Source: Branchiostoma floridae (lineage: Eukaryota; Chordata; Leptocardii; Amphioxiformes; Branchiostomatidae). Taken from it: a stretch of 64,000 nt of DNA. Within the stretch, counting starts at the first letter, position 1, and the number at the start of each line of letters is the position of its first letter. Location of the stretch: assembly GCF_000003815.2 (NCBI RefSeq), contig NC_049980.1, positions 4,110,370 to 4,174,369 of the forward strand. The letters are read 5' to 3'. The notes under the pieces were generated by a model. The model was not told the origin of the DNA. It saw nothing but the letters and a program-made list of their open reading frames with translations, and did not search any database. The translations under genes were made by a program, and so were the position numbers. Shown piece after piece: positions 41,781 to 51,949 of the stretch.

Positions 41781-43050
41781 AACACCGACTCTGTTTACCC
41801 ACACATAAACCCCATTTTGGCACTTAAAACACCCCAAACACACCACTCACACACCTGCTGTTGTTACACCTGTCTTACCTGGGCCCTCTGTGATGCACGG
41901 AAAAGTCTTTCCTGTGAGTGGTAATCATCTTGCAGACAGTACGACGATCTAAATTCTAATGGTATACTGTAAAGAGAGTCCTATTCCTTCTAACCTAGTA
42001 TTGGGGACGACGAAGTATTTTAATGTACTAAACCACGCGATCCAACCCTCTCTGTTTATACCATACATTGTCTCTACGTTGACATGTAACCAAACCCCCC
42101 AGTTTACATACAGTAGGTGGTTATTTATATAACCGAATCCGATCTTTTAAAAAACGCAATCCAGTGACCGTGGGTCATACACAATGCTATACGAAAGCTA
42201 CACTAGATAAAAAGTACTATAAATGATGTGTATTGAAGAGGATGAATATGATATTGTAAGGGATATAACGATTGACCTATATATGACAGGGCTAGTTCGG
42301 AGCCATCTGAGTTTGTTACAAGTTATCTGCTACGCTACGATGGCCATGAAAAAGATGTCCATACGTCCCATTCACTCTCGTCCGGACGGGGTGACTATGT
42401 AAGCATGCATTTGTAAGCGACACCTGTTGACTTAGTGTGGTACTGCGGGTAGGGTAACCGCGCAGGGTCGCGGGTCAGGGCTAAGGTAGCCCCGCCAACA
42501 GACAGGTATGCCACCCCGCCATTGTTAACGGGAAAATCATACTTTATACAGCCGTTCTGGTGTTTGTCTTTATAATAAAAGGAATTTCTGCTCTGCGACA
42601 GTTAATATGTTGTTTACCGTTCTACGCGCTCTATATAGAAAAGGGCCGTCTTTTCACTGAGGGTATTATTAGTAAGTGTTCTCAATGCAGAAGACCACTT
42701 TATATATGATATGATATGACAGCTATTATAGCTATATATCGGTACGTAATATTGCTACTTACGTATACAACGGATTTATATATCAATCTACAAACCCATG
42801 TAATTCATATACATATGGCTAGCGTAGTTCTTATTGGCGCATGATGTTATTTGTGTTTGTAACAAAATTACATTGCTTCGTAAATTGTTGTTTATCATTA
42901 ACGAATCACTATCAAAGCTCTTTACTGTATTGACGTTTTTGTTATCTTTGAATTACCAACAAATCCCTCCAGAAAAGAGAATTCGTAAAGCATAAAACGG
43001 GATATATATTTCCTCAGCACTCATCAATTGTTGTTGCTGCCATGACAACC
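41781..43050. other. Unassigned stretch
   Basis: AT-rich with no gene or defined repeat. 'cctctgtgatgcacgg' and 'ggtaaccgcgcagggtcgcg' patches are not assignable. Short 'atatgatatgatat' words occur near 42700. Confidence 0.3.
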
Positions 43051-43094
43051 GTCGTCATGGTAACGTACCGCGCTCTGCTCACGATTGCGCAATC
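43051..43094. promoter_or_regulatory. X-box-like plus C/EBP-like palindrome
   Basis: GTCGTCATGGTAAC at 43051-43064 resembles an RFX site. GATTGCGCAATC at 43083-43094 is a perfect C/EBP-type palindrome. No gene start is recognisable nearby, so a regulatory role is speculative. Confidence 0.35.
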
Positions 43095-43189
43095 ATGTGA
43101 CCTGTAGCACTTGACCCACGCAGGGTCAGAACGTATACATGACTTGTTTATTTTCTTTAAGACGTTTAAAGATTCGAGGTGGGTGTTCG

Positions 43190-43360
43190 GGCCTAAGACC
43201 TTGAGGCAGGTGTACTTGGTGGTCTTGGTATCATGTAGCGTAACAGTTAGAACATGGAGGGTATATATAACCTCCTTGGTCAGAACATTTGTCACAGATC
43301 AAGAGGTCCATGGTTCAAGCCCCTAACATGCCACAATGATGTTGTGCCTTGGGAAAGGGA
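43190..43360 (+). repeat. Degraded tRNA-derived SINE
   Basis: 'aagaggtccatggttcaagc' (B-box) followed by 'cacaatgatgttgtgccttg' and 'ggaaagggacta', matching the body 'gttgtgcccttgggaaa' at 25210. The A-box side is weak. Confidence 0.6.
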
Positions 43361-43456
43361 CTATCTTCCAATTTCCCTTGAAAATGAAAACTTATGAATA
43401 CACCAAATAACATCAAAATATTAAGCTAAATCAGCATCAACGGAGAATAGTAATAA

Positions 43457-43600
43457 GGCCATGTTGATTTGATTATATGGATGGCATCCTCTGGGAACTC
43501 CAAAATTGATGCGAGCGAGCGAATAAAAAAAAAGTTTGGCCAAAAAAAAAAAGTTGGCTTCAGTATGAAATCAATGTGGCCAGGAAGGTTGAACATAGGA
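43457..43600. mobile_element. Partial MITE, 'GGCCATGTTGATTTG' family
   Basis: TAA then 'ggccatgttgatttgattat', 'atggatggcatcctctggga' and 'actccaaaattgatgcgagc'. Unusually, 'cctctgggaactcc' is the right-end motif of the family inverted, so this is a head-to-head deletion derivative. Confidence 0.7.
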
Positions 43601-44221
43601 CTACAAACACATAGTACTGGTATACCAACAGTTAGATGTTGCGACCAGTACATCATACGGGTGCAAAACATTTTTTTTTCTTCTTGGACCAATCTGAAAT
43701 AAATTGTAAAGATTGCAATAAGAAACGAACTGAGAACAAGATAACGGCAGTACAGACACAGGGATGGCTTATCAATCAAATTGAACAGTTTATTGTGTGA
43801 AGGGCTGCCCATAGGGAGTAGGGTACATATGGTACAGTCAGATGAGTTGAGAGGGTCAGACGAGAGTATTTCTTATGTTTAAACAGGATACGGATTGCAA
43901 CATATGGGTCATTTCAGTGTAACAGGTAGTGCTCAGTAGTATTCTTTGGATTACCACATTGACACGCAGGACTACTTATACAATAGTGTTTGAATAGGTG
44001 TGAAAGAACCCACCGCACTTATCGAAAAGAGAATGTGATATTCAGGGTGTGAGTGAATCAAAGCTAGGTGCTGGTCCCAACTAATAAGCGGTGGTAACTT
44101 GCATTAGAAAAAGAGAAACTTTTGGCGTGTCAAACTCATGTGCTACTCCACTACAAGGGACCGGTAAGCAGTAAGCGGCAAGGTAGTCTTATGCCCTCCC
44201 TAAAGGTCTCCAACTCCCAAA
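43601..44221. other. Unassigned stretch
   Basis: No gene. The minus-strand 128-codon frame at 43426-43812 begins outside and runs through the MITE; its Phe/Ile-rich peptide is not a recognised protein. Confidence 0.35.
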
Positions 44222-44224
44222 TAA

Positions 44225-44754
44225 GGCCACAGCAAGTAAATTTTATGGATGACATCAGCGCGAGCATTAATTTTCGCCTGATTTCAGAAAAAAAGCAAGA
44301 TTTTTTTCTTCTGCAGGGATGGTCAACATGACGAAGTAACAAAATAAGCAAATATATTGTGTTGTAGCCTAATAATTGTACTTGTACAAGTAACACTTGC
44401 GAGGTACCCAGGACTGTACTTGTAGACATGAAACTTATTGGATAGTTGTAAAAGTCACACCAATATGGAAGCCATGAGTGTGGTTACCAACTTTGTTGGT
44501 GATGCCAGTCTACCACACTAGTGTCACTTTGATCACACCAGTACATGTCCTTAATACAGGAATGAATGCCCTTTGGCTCTGATACCATGTTTTGTCCCTT
44601 TAATTCTTGTTACAACATTCGTCACAACTTTATGGTGCCTTTTTTGAAAATGTAGCCATCTTGTTTTTTTCCACCCATCTTGTTTTTTTCGCTCTATCGC
44701 ACTTTTTTTGCAGTCTGCAGAGGATGACATCCATATAATTTACTTGCTGTGGCC
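44225..44754. mobile_element. Harbinger-type MITE, full length, TAA duplication
   Basis: GGCCACAGCAAGTAAATTTT at the left; AATTTACTTGCTGTGGCC at the right. TAA at 44222-44224 and 44755-44757. 530 bp. Over 90 percent similar by eye to 58363-58899, including 'ggtcaacatgacgaagtaac', 'acttgcgaggtacccaggac' and 'accacactagtgtcac'. Confidence 0.93.
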
Positions 44755-45439
44755 TAAAGCAAAATACTGGATAAGCGTGTGTCTGAATCGTTCAGAACTT
44801 CCCTTCATTCAACCCAACTGATGTTAAATACCTTTGACGCGGAAATTAGGTAAGGCAGTCGCGCCGTATTGGGTTAATTTTGGACGATACTGAAGTCGAA
44901 GAGGCAGCAGCGCCTCTAGCGGGTATTGTGAAAGTGCTAAACATTTACATGTACCAATTTGACGCGCCTGTGTTAGCAGTGTCGCCTAACGGATTGTAGT
45001 AGTATTGCAGGAACCTTGACGGTGAGGCCTCTTCAGCTTGGACACAGCTGATATTATATTATGTAATATAATATATGATATGATATTTAGTTATTGGAAA
45101 TCGTCGTGAGACTGAATCAAAAACCAACGTAAAACGATTAAAACGTACCAAGAGGATTCCAGTGATAGAAGAATGCAACATAGGTAAAATATTCTAAAAC
45201 ATACAAATTTCACCGCCTTGTGCCATTTACCATTTTCGAAATCTAAAAAAAAAAGAAATTTTAGGAGACAAATTACGCCGATTTGCGCTGTGTTTTACTA
45301 TTAGTATATTACTATATTATAATTAAGACCTTTATTTGTGCATACATACCCACTGGGTTAAGTGCATGTCGCAACCAAAGATACATGAAATATATAGAAT
45401 GCTAACCAACACAAGGATCGTATTCTACTGTGTTTTAAG
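44755..45439. other. Unassigned stretch with an AT palindrome
   Basis: 'atattatattatgtaatata' + 'atatatgatatgatat' at 45050-45085 is a short AT-rich dyad. Otherwise nothing. Confidence 0.35.
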
Positions 45440-45515
45440 GATTGGCGCCCGTTTGCGCATCTTTGCGAATACCAAACGCAATCTGGCGAAGTTTTGCGCA
45501 GTTCATTGAGATACC
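45440..45515. repeat. Short foldback, 'GCAAACAGGCG' relative
   Basis: 'gcgcccgtttgcgcatcttt' and 'ggcgaagttttgcgcagttc' are loosely inverted. Read on the other strand, 'ggtatctcaatgaactgcgc' resembles the 3' side of 17030-17400. Confidence 0.45.
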
Positions 45516-45899
45516 GGTCTTACTCTGACTGTCTCCAGGACGTGATCTCACATGAGATAAGCAAGAAGTCATTAAGTTTATCACAATAGTGCACGTGCAA
45601 AGAAGTGTGAGTCTTTATCTGCCGGGTACGCATATAATTGTATCGCTGAATGACTTGCTTGTTCTCTGTTTCTATCTGTACGCTTTATTCTTGTCATTGA
45701 CGTCAGAACTATCCTTGGTATCCATAGGAGGTCTTTCTTCTTCACATTGCTGTGTTAGCAAAGCCAGTAGCATCCTCACACTCAGGGTTGACAATCACGG
45801 CAAAGCCTATGATATCACCCCTGACAACTCAGCAACAGTATTCGGTTATTAGGGGTGCCTTGCTTATGAATATTAATGAGCTTACCCTTATTTGGGCAG

Positions 45900-46269
45900 T
45901 CAGCCGTTGGGGATCGGCCGTCGACATGGTGAGCAAACAAAGCCATGGTAATACGTAACATGATTGGCTGATAGCTTCCCAGCGGCCATTGCGGGACAGC
46001 TTTAGCCCGTTCAAAGCTCTCTCATCGCCTGTTCTCTGATTGGCTGGCAGCTGGTTTGTGGCGACGCCCCCGGTACCCATATATTAACCTCAGGCAAGCA
46101 GAGGTGAAAACAGATGGAGTCCCTCTGACGACTCTGTTTTGCCTTTGCGTAGGAGAATGAGCCAGTAGGTACTCAGTAGGTAGTATTGAGGCTATTTTAC
46201 GTCAACTTCTCAAACACAAGGCCACCATTTTTCGTCCTTCCGAGAATAGTTTCATCAGGTTGGTAGAAT
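45900..46269 (+). mobile_element. Probable Penelope-like element end / promoter-like segment
   Basis: Two inverted CCAAT boxes (GATTGGCTG at about 45962 and 46038) are followed by 'acccatatattaacctcagg' (TATA-like) at 46076. About 250 bp on are endonuclease-tail remnants. The combination fits the long terminal region of a Penelope-like element better than a host promoter, but I cannot prove it. Confidence 0.4.
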
Positions 46270-46433
46270 ATAGGATATAGGAGAATTCTTTTTACACAAC
46301 CAGTGGGTACTATACATGGCTTACGTTTTGATGTCTCTCAGACACCCCCAGTGATGAACCGGGACGAGGGGGGATACAAGCTAAGCTATGTAAGTACCTA
46401 CTGGTTGTGTAAAAAGAATTTTCCTATATCCTA
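46270..46433 (+). mobile_element. Penelope-like endonuclease remnant between ~40-bp inverted arms
   Basis: Arms 46270-46309 ('ggatataggagaattctttt', 'tacacaaccagtgggtac') and 46393-46433 (the inverse, 'gtacctactggttgtgtaaa', 'aagaattttcctatatcc') form a stem with an 84-bp spacer. The spacer encodes PPVMNRDEGGYKLSYV, the tail motif of Penelope-like GIY-YIG endonucleases. Confidence 0.65.
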
Positions 46434-46454
46434 TTTATATTTTATTTTTGGAAC

Positions 46455-46510
46455 GGCCGGAAATGGATTCGCCCGCAGATGTTCATCCATATAATCAAAT
46501 CAACAACACG
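46455..46510. mobile_element. MITE right-end fragment
   Basis: 'ttcgcccgcagatgttcatc' with 'catataatcaaatcaacaac' is the right terminus of the 'GGCCATGTTGATTTG' family. Only about 55 bp survives. Confidence 0.5.
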
Positions 46511-47479
46511 TGAACCAACCAATATGTGTACCTTACTGTATTTACGCATATTTTTAGAATCATAGATTTTTTTAGAATCAGTGTTCACGTGTACATGCTT
46601 TCTACTCTACGCCGTACAATTTCATTCATTAGATATAATGAATTGTATGTATCCCTATCGCAACGAGTAATGTGGGCAAAAGTACCTTGTCCTTTAATTA
46701 GTGACTCATCAAATTACAGGACAGAAAATAGATACATGTTCATGAACTAGGGAGAAAACATTTTCGCGAAAATGCAGAATGTTTTCCCGGTAGCCTTTTG
46801 TCAAGATACTCGCACACAATACTATACCATTAGGCTCGCACTGTATTGTTGTGTGCGAGTGGAAAAAAATTACCAACACGTGCAGGTTTTGCTATCGCTG
46901 GCCTCTAATTTTGCATAATTGCTGTACAGTTATTAATATTCCGTTCATATTTTCCTTACGGCTAACATGTTGATGCCAGCTCTTATTGGTTGACGGCAGT
47001 TCTAAGATCTGATTGGTTCCTGACAGCAGAAGAATGAAGAAGGACACACCTGCAAAAACAATATGTTTTACATATCGGTAAGACATAATTATCGTCTTGG
47101 AGACCGGATGCTAAAATACAAGTCACAGCATCATGCTTATCATATCATATCATATCGTACCAGTAAAATTATGACGCTAGAAATGACCGGAGTTTATCAT
47201 GTGCAATATCTGTGATGAACGTCCAAGGCATAAACGCGAAAAATAGAATACATTATAGGTGGCAAACTGCTGGGAGATTCCATACAGAAATCCTTATATT
47301 TCTGGCATTTGCGTCATTTCTTGGACCCCCTATGTGTGAACTTTATTAGCTAGAATGTGAGTTTGCCAGCTATCCTATTATACACCCGGCTCCCACACAG
47401 AAAGGTATTCTAGCCCCGATAACCTAACTCCTGGAATACATGTGCATGTGCCTCTCTCACATATTCAAAACATCCCCAC
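46511..47479. other. Unassigned stretch with one short hairpin
   Basis: At 46811-46863 ACTCGCACACAA pairs with TTGTGTGCGAGT, plus a few inner pairs around a three-base bulge. Near 47057-47080 'tgcaaaaacaatatgtttta' resembles 61776-61797. No gene. Confidence 0.4.
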
Positions 47480-47586
47480 TAGGGGTGGGTACCGGTACAG
47501 AAAATTCATCAGGTTCGTTTCAGGTCAGAGAATCAGGTCCAGGTTCGAACCTGAACCTGTACCTTACGATTTTGCACCCACCCCTA
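47480..47586. mobile_element. Minimal hAT-type MITE (107 bp)
   Basis: Left TAGGGGTGGGTACCGGTAC, right 'tttgcacccacccctA'. Inner 'ggtccaggttcgaacctg' is palindromic. Flanking 8-mers ATCCCCAC and CTCTCGAC agree at only 5 of 8, so the duplication has decayed or the ends were deleted. Confidence 0.75.
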
Positions 47587-47721
47587 CTCTCGACCACTCC
47601 GCAACCAAGATCGGCGCTTGGTTTGGAATAGGACGGAATCCGCCGTGTTCTAGCTCCATTTAGCTCCCTGACCACTTCCAAGCAGAATATAACTTTTCCG
47701 ATTTTGATTTTTCAAAATTCA

Positions 47722-48088
47722 GGCCATTTAATTTGATTTTATGGACGACATCCGCGCGCGCACCAATTTTTGTCAGTGTCTAGAAAAATCGTTTTCGACC
47801 ATACTTTAAATCGTAGAAGGCAGCTGAAAAATTAGTAGATATATGCCGACCTTTTGCAGGTTGTCAAAATAATTTCAAAGTAGAAGAAGAAGATTTGAAA
47901 GAACAAGAATGACTCTTCTAATTTGTTTTAGTACAGTACAGTATAAAATACTCCTTCAGTTTAGTCATTTGTTCAACCTTCCTGACCACTAAAATTTCAA
48001 AATGAAGGCACCGTTATTTTTTGAGCACGCTCGCATTAGCTTTAGGGTTCCCAGCGGATGTCATCGATATAACCAAATCAACATGGCC
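47722..48088. mobile_element. MITE, 'GGCCATGTTGATTTG' family, complete
   Basis: Left 'ggccatttaatttgatttta' then 'tggacgacatcc'; right 'ggatgtcatcgatataacc' then 'aaatcaacatggcc'. TAA follows on the right; the left flank is TCA, so the duplication is imperfect. 367 bp. It gives the reference order for the partial copies. Confidence 0.85.
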
Positions 48089-48310
48089 TAAGGAATAAAG
48101 TTTCTCCTCACTTCCCCGGCATTAAGACGTGCGGGAAGACATGCACAGACACGTCTACGTCAGCGCCGCGGAATTAGGGAAGGAAATAGGGTCTTATTTC
48201 AGGAGATTGGGGATGAACTCAGTCGGGAGTGTCAAATAGGTTCGTGCAAATTTCATCAGGAAGGAGGGCACTGAACTTTGTAACTATGGCTTGTGGAGAA
48301 TACCTTCCTA

Positions 48311-48621
48311 AAGGTGGGGTCACACCTGCGTATATATTCAAGTCTGTTTGAGGTGCGCATGAAGCTCTAAGTCTCTACCAGGCTCCACAGGTCGCGGGAA
48401 AAAAAATACAAATTGGACAAATTTAGATACATAACATGCCAGATGAGTTAGCTGACCGAGAAGTATGGTTAGCGACCCAGCTAACTCGTCCGACATGTTA
48501 CCTGTTTACGTTTGCCCAATTTCTATTATTTTTCCAACGACCTGTGGAGCCTGATGGAGGCAAATACTCCCATGCGCGCCTCATACGGACTTAAATATAT
48601 ACGCATGTGTGACCCCACCTT
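48311..48621. mobile_element. Foldback MITE, 'AAGGTGGGGTCACAC' family
   Basis: AAGGTGGGGTCACACCTGCG then 'tatatattcaagtc' at the left is inverted at the right with two mismatches in 34. TA flanks both ends. Inner arms remain complementary ('gtctctaccaggctccacag' versus 'ctgtggagcctgatggagg'; 'taacatgccagatgagttag' versus 'ctaactcgtccgacatgtta'), so the whole 311-bp element can fold into one long hairpin. Confidence 0.9.
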
Positions 48622-48623
48622 TA

Positions 48624-48931
48624 AGAGGAGGGGGATTCACATATGCATATTCATTCCGTATGAGGTCCGTATGGAAGACTTAGTCTCGTCCAGCATCCAC
48701 AGGCCACCAGAAAGCAGTAGAAATTGGACAAATATAGACACATAACATGCCAAAGGACTTAGCTATCCGATCAGTGTGGTTTGCAACCTGCTTACATCGC
48801 TGTAATATTATCTGGCTATACTTGCTCAATTTCTATATTTTTCCGGTGACCTGAGGAGTCTGATACATGCTAAAACTTCTATACGGACTTCAAACGGACT
48901 TAAATATTTTCGTGTGAACCATTTCTAAGGC
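48624..48931. mobile_element. Second foldback copy, adjacent and diverged
   Basis: 'attcacatatgcatattcat', 'ccgtatgaggtccgtatg', 'aaattggacaaatatagaca' and 'cataacatgccaaaggact' repeat the family order directly after the first copy. Right end 'gacttaaatattttcgtgtg' then 'aaccatttctaagg'. More diverged than its neighbour, so it is older. Confidence 0.8.
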
Positions 48932-49367
48932 CTAGGAAAAAAATCATATGAATGCATAATTACAATATGCTGTTGAAAATAATAGTACATGATGCATTTC
49001 GAGTTCACATTGCTAACCTGTATTTGTTGGGACACTTTTTTCAAAATCATAAAGAAATTATTTTTCAAGATAACTGTATCCCTACCGATAATATTTTCTA
49101 TGACAGGAACAGGAAACGCATTATTTTCTTTGCAAGGCCTAAGATGAGGCTTCTTCTGAAGATCAGGCGAGGACACGTTTCTTTGTGCCGTGAGGCAAAG
49201 ATGTTTTAAGATTTTCTTGCTAGCCTTGAGCTCATATTGGGTTAACTATTTTTGCTGTCACTTCCGTTGCAGTCTACATAAGCCTTGCTAGCTTCCGCTA
49301 CAGACTGCCAGTGGAAGAACAAGATTTTCACAATTTATTTTTCCTTCGCCAAAAAGGCTTTGCTTGT
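48932..49367. other. Unassigned stretch
   Basis: Open frames on both strands (48952-49209 plus, 48925-49176 minus) have no family features. Nothing else recognised. Confidence 0.3.
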
Positions 49368-49419
49368 GCGTGTGTGTTTGTTGTGTGTGTATGTCTGTGT
49401 GTATGTGTGTGCCTGTGTT

Positions 49420-49450
<31 letters not shown>

Positions 49451-49468
49451 TATGTGTATGTGTGTGCC

Positions 49469-49508
<40 letters not shown>

Positions 49509-49525
49509 TGTGTGTGTGTGTGCGT
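49368..49525. repeat. (GT)n microsatellite
   Basis: About 155 bp of GT with TATG and CCTG interruptions in a loose ~70-bp higher-order pattern ('tatgtgtgtgcctgtgtttg' occurs twice). Cys/Val-rich frames over it are not genes. Confidence 0.98.
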
Positions 49526-49719
49526 GTTCATCAGATTATACTAGTATGGCTGACTGTAGACTGGAAATGTTAAATATTGCTGACATAAGCGTACAGTGTA
49601 AATACTTATCAGTTATTCAAACATTGCCTCAAATTGTCAGAAAAACTCATAAGCGTGCATCCTAGTTTCCTTAACTGCTGTCGCCTGATATGATAGATTA
49701 ACAAGCAGGTTTCCGCCAG

Positions 49720-49920
49720 AAACAGCCTTACCGCCTGCCAGCCCACGTGCACCCGGTGTCAAGCCAAACTTTTGCCCCTGCCAAATATTGGCCTGAGCTT
49801 TCAAGTAGGCCCGAGTCTTACTCGTGGGGCCTGGTATTAACTTCAAGCAGAGGTATGATAGGGGTAGGGAATCTCACAAGCAGCCCTCGTAACCCCTGCT
49901 TCGCCTATTGGGTCAGTTAG
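49720..49920 (+). repeat. SINE 3' body fragment
   Basis: 'gggtagggaatctcacaagc', 'agccctcgtaacccctgctt' and 'cgcctattgggtcagtt' (49860-49917) match the 3' body of the SINE at 26990-27080 in opposite orientation. The part before 49858 is only loosely similar. Confidence 0.65.
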
Positions 49921-50135
49921 TCCTCACTCATAGAGTTAGTCCTCACTCATAGAGTGAGCAATTGGGCTGGTCTCAATCATGATGTTTCTGACCTAGGGCA
50001 AACAGATGGTGTTACAGTTACAATCGTGTAACCCGTAACCGTGAGTGGTCTTGTTACGTGGCGACCGTTAAGTAAAAAAAATAGGTTTTAGCTGGTTTTG
50101 GGAGAAGGGGTTGCGCTGTGGAGGAGAACTTAAAA

Positions 50136-50200
50136 CCTAACCCTAACCCTAACATTAACTCTAACTCTCACCCTATCCCTACTCCAACCTCGATTCCCAA
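50136..50200. repeat. Telomere-like (CCCTAA)n patch, interstitial
   Basis: CCTAACCCTAACCCTAAC is followed by decayed 'attaactctaactctcaccc' and 'tatccctactccaacc'. About two and a half perfect TAACCC units. Too short to be a telomere; it is an interstitial scrap or chance simple repeat. Confidence 0.6.
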
Positions 50201-51215
50201 TCCTTACTCAACACAAGCGCAGAAGAGCAGAAATTTGTCGCAACACCGCACCCTCCTAGTCCACTAATTATTCCCGCTAAAACGTGCCGTCAGCCTCCGC
50301 TGTGCACCCACATCAAAACACAGTCTGTGGTCTAGTGACACATTGCCGTTGTTTGAAGAGCGCAAGAATACCAAATTGTTCTTCCGGCCACGTGTATGTC
50401 AAGCCTAGCTTCTTAAGGAGTCTTCCAATTATTCCAAGACGTCTTGTTGACTCTCCACGTCTTCTTCTTCTTGAGGGGTGCATCTTCAAGCATACAGACT
50501 AAGGTAATTAATATCTATGCAAATTCATATCTAAGATAGAAGTATGCGAAGAGTTTTGCCAAGCTTAGTGTGACAGATAGAAGATGAGGAGTGCCATTGC
50601 TTGGTTTTTCTGATTTCTGTATGGTAAAAAGACTCTCTTTTAAACGTATGAAATTTAAGAAACTATCTAACCTATAGCTAGACTTTAAGTTTGATGTTGT
50701 GTCATATCGGTACGTTTGAACAATGCTATTCACATTTCTTTCGAATTTGCGGCATTCTCGGACCATTTATATACATAATATAAGCTTAAGATTAATTTTG
50801 GTTTTACGTATTTAAGGATATTCATATCTGTTTAATACGCTTCATCGTGACTTTTATGATTTTAAAACCACTTTGTGATCCTCCAAACAATTAGAGGCGT
50901 TTTTCGCGGCCGTTTCCATGATTTGTAATTCACGTATTTGTATCGTGACGATATCCACAGACATAGTTTCGAAAGGCCAACGCGTATTCGCTACACAGGC
51001 GTCGCAAAGTGAGCCATGCACATCCGCTTAAGTTCTTAACCAAGGAGGTTTTCAAGATCGGCCAGTCTTCCTGACCACCACTTGGTCATGTTTGTATGGA
51101 AAGGAAGTGTCTTACAGAGTCATGTCCGATTTCGGCGGGGTTTTGGCGATCGTGCGTTAAGAATTCCTGTCGCGTCTTTGCTGCGAAGACAGAGGAAGAT
51201 GCATTGTGAACTTGA
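50201..51215. other. Unassigned stretch
   Basis: No gene or defined repeat. Short frames at 50284-50502 and 50515-50766 lack any recognised motif. Confidence 0.3.
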
Positions 51216-51292
51216 AGTGTGCGTATGTGTGTGTTTGTGTATGCGTGTGTGAGTGTACCTGTGCTGTGTATATATGTGTCTGTGTGAGTGTG

Positions 51293-51343
<51 letters not shown>

Positions 51344-51370
51344 GTGTTTGTGTGTGTCCGTGTGGGTGTT
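51216..51370. repeat. (TG)n microsatellite
   Basis: Begins as imperfect 'gcgtatgtgtgtgtttgtgt', becomes a pure TG run around 51296-51341, then breaks up. Frames across it are artefacts. Confidence 0.98.
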
Positions 51371-51706
51371 GGCCATTTACGTATTACTCAAGGGGGTTAA
51401 GTCTGCCATCTCTGACTCTGGCATTATTTGAAATAAAGCTCTATATATTCAGAACTATACATCTGTCAGATCTATACTTCACCCAGTGTTTTTCCGGGTG
51501 TCTATATTGTACCTGAGTCTTGGTAAAAGTCTTTACAAGTACTCAGATACTTCTGTCCTTAAGTATAAGAATTACGTCCATGTGGCATTGGTGGGGATAT
51601 GTACAACCTATAGTGAAGCAGTATGTCTTCACCTATAGTGAAGAACGTTATACCAGGCTACGCTTTTGTATTCTTTTTCCCGTGCATACATGAATAATGT
51701 ATGTCT
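51371..51706. other. 5' flank of the tRNA gene
   Basis: No named element. 'tatagtgaagcagtatgtct' and 'tatagtgaagaacgttatac' (51608-51655) are a short direct repeat of 'cctatagtgaag'. Confidence 0.4.
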
Positions 51707-51778
51707 GGCTCGCTGGTCTAGTGGTATGATTCTCGCTTAGGGTGCGAGAGGTCCCGGGTTCAATTCCCGGGCGAGCCC
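51707..51778 (+). tRNA. trnP-AGG: tRNA-Pro (anticodon AGG)
   Basis: A complete 72-nt cloverleaf. The acceptor stem GGCTCGC pairs with GCGAGCC and the discriminator base is C. D arm 'tggtctagtggta' (A-box). The anticodon stem CTCGC/GCGAG surrounds loop TTAGGGT with anticodon AGG. T arm CCCGGGTTCAATTCCCGGG includes a canonical B-box. No intron. CCA is not encoded, as usual in eukaryotes. A T-run terminator (51781-51786) follows directly. Sequence closely resembles animal nuclear tRNA-Pro, so it is probably functional and not SINE-derived. Confidence 0.96.
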
Positions 51779-51780
51779 TG

Positions 51781-51786
51781 TTTTTT
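51781..51786 (+). terminator. Pol III terminator of tRNA-Pro
   Basis: TTTTTT two bases after the tRNA 3' end, the standard RNA polymerase III stop. Confidence 0.85.
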
Positions 51787-51806
51787 GTCGACAGTGATAT
51801 TTTTTA

Positions 51807-51944
51807 ATCTTCAAGCAGATCCACGGTGGCGTAATATAGTATCAAACCCACCAAAGGTGCCCGTTTGACTCCCTTTGGCCGGCTATACTCCTTGGTCAGC
51901 TTTGATACTACTTTATGGCACCGTGGGATCTGCTTGGAGATTAG
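51807..51944. mobile_element. MITE, 'AATCTCCAAGCAGATCC' family, 20 bp after the tRNA terminator
   Basis: Left 'aatcttcaagcagatccacg' then 'gtggcgtaatatagtatcaa'; right 'tgatactactttatggcacc' then 'gtgggatctgcttggagatt'. Inverted repeats extend about 45 bp. 138 bp, palindromic, non-coding. Sister of 32759-32948. Confidence 0.82.
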
Positions 51945-51949
51945 ATATT

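Noticed and set aside
43300-43325. Possible tRNA B-box
   Set aside because: Part of a degraded SINE; no cloverleaf.
49285-49665. 126-codon Cys/Val-rich frame, and similar frames at 51206-51516
   Set aside because: Translations of GT microsatellites.
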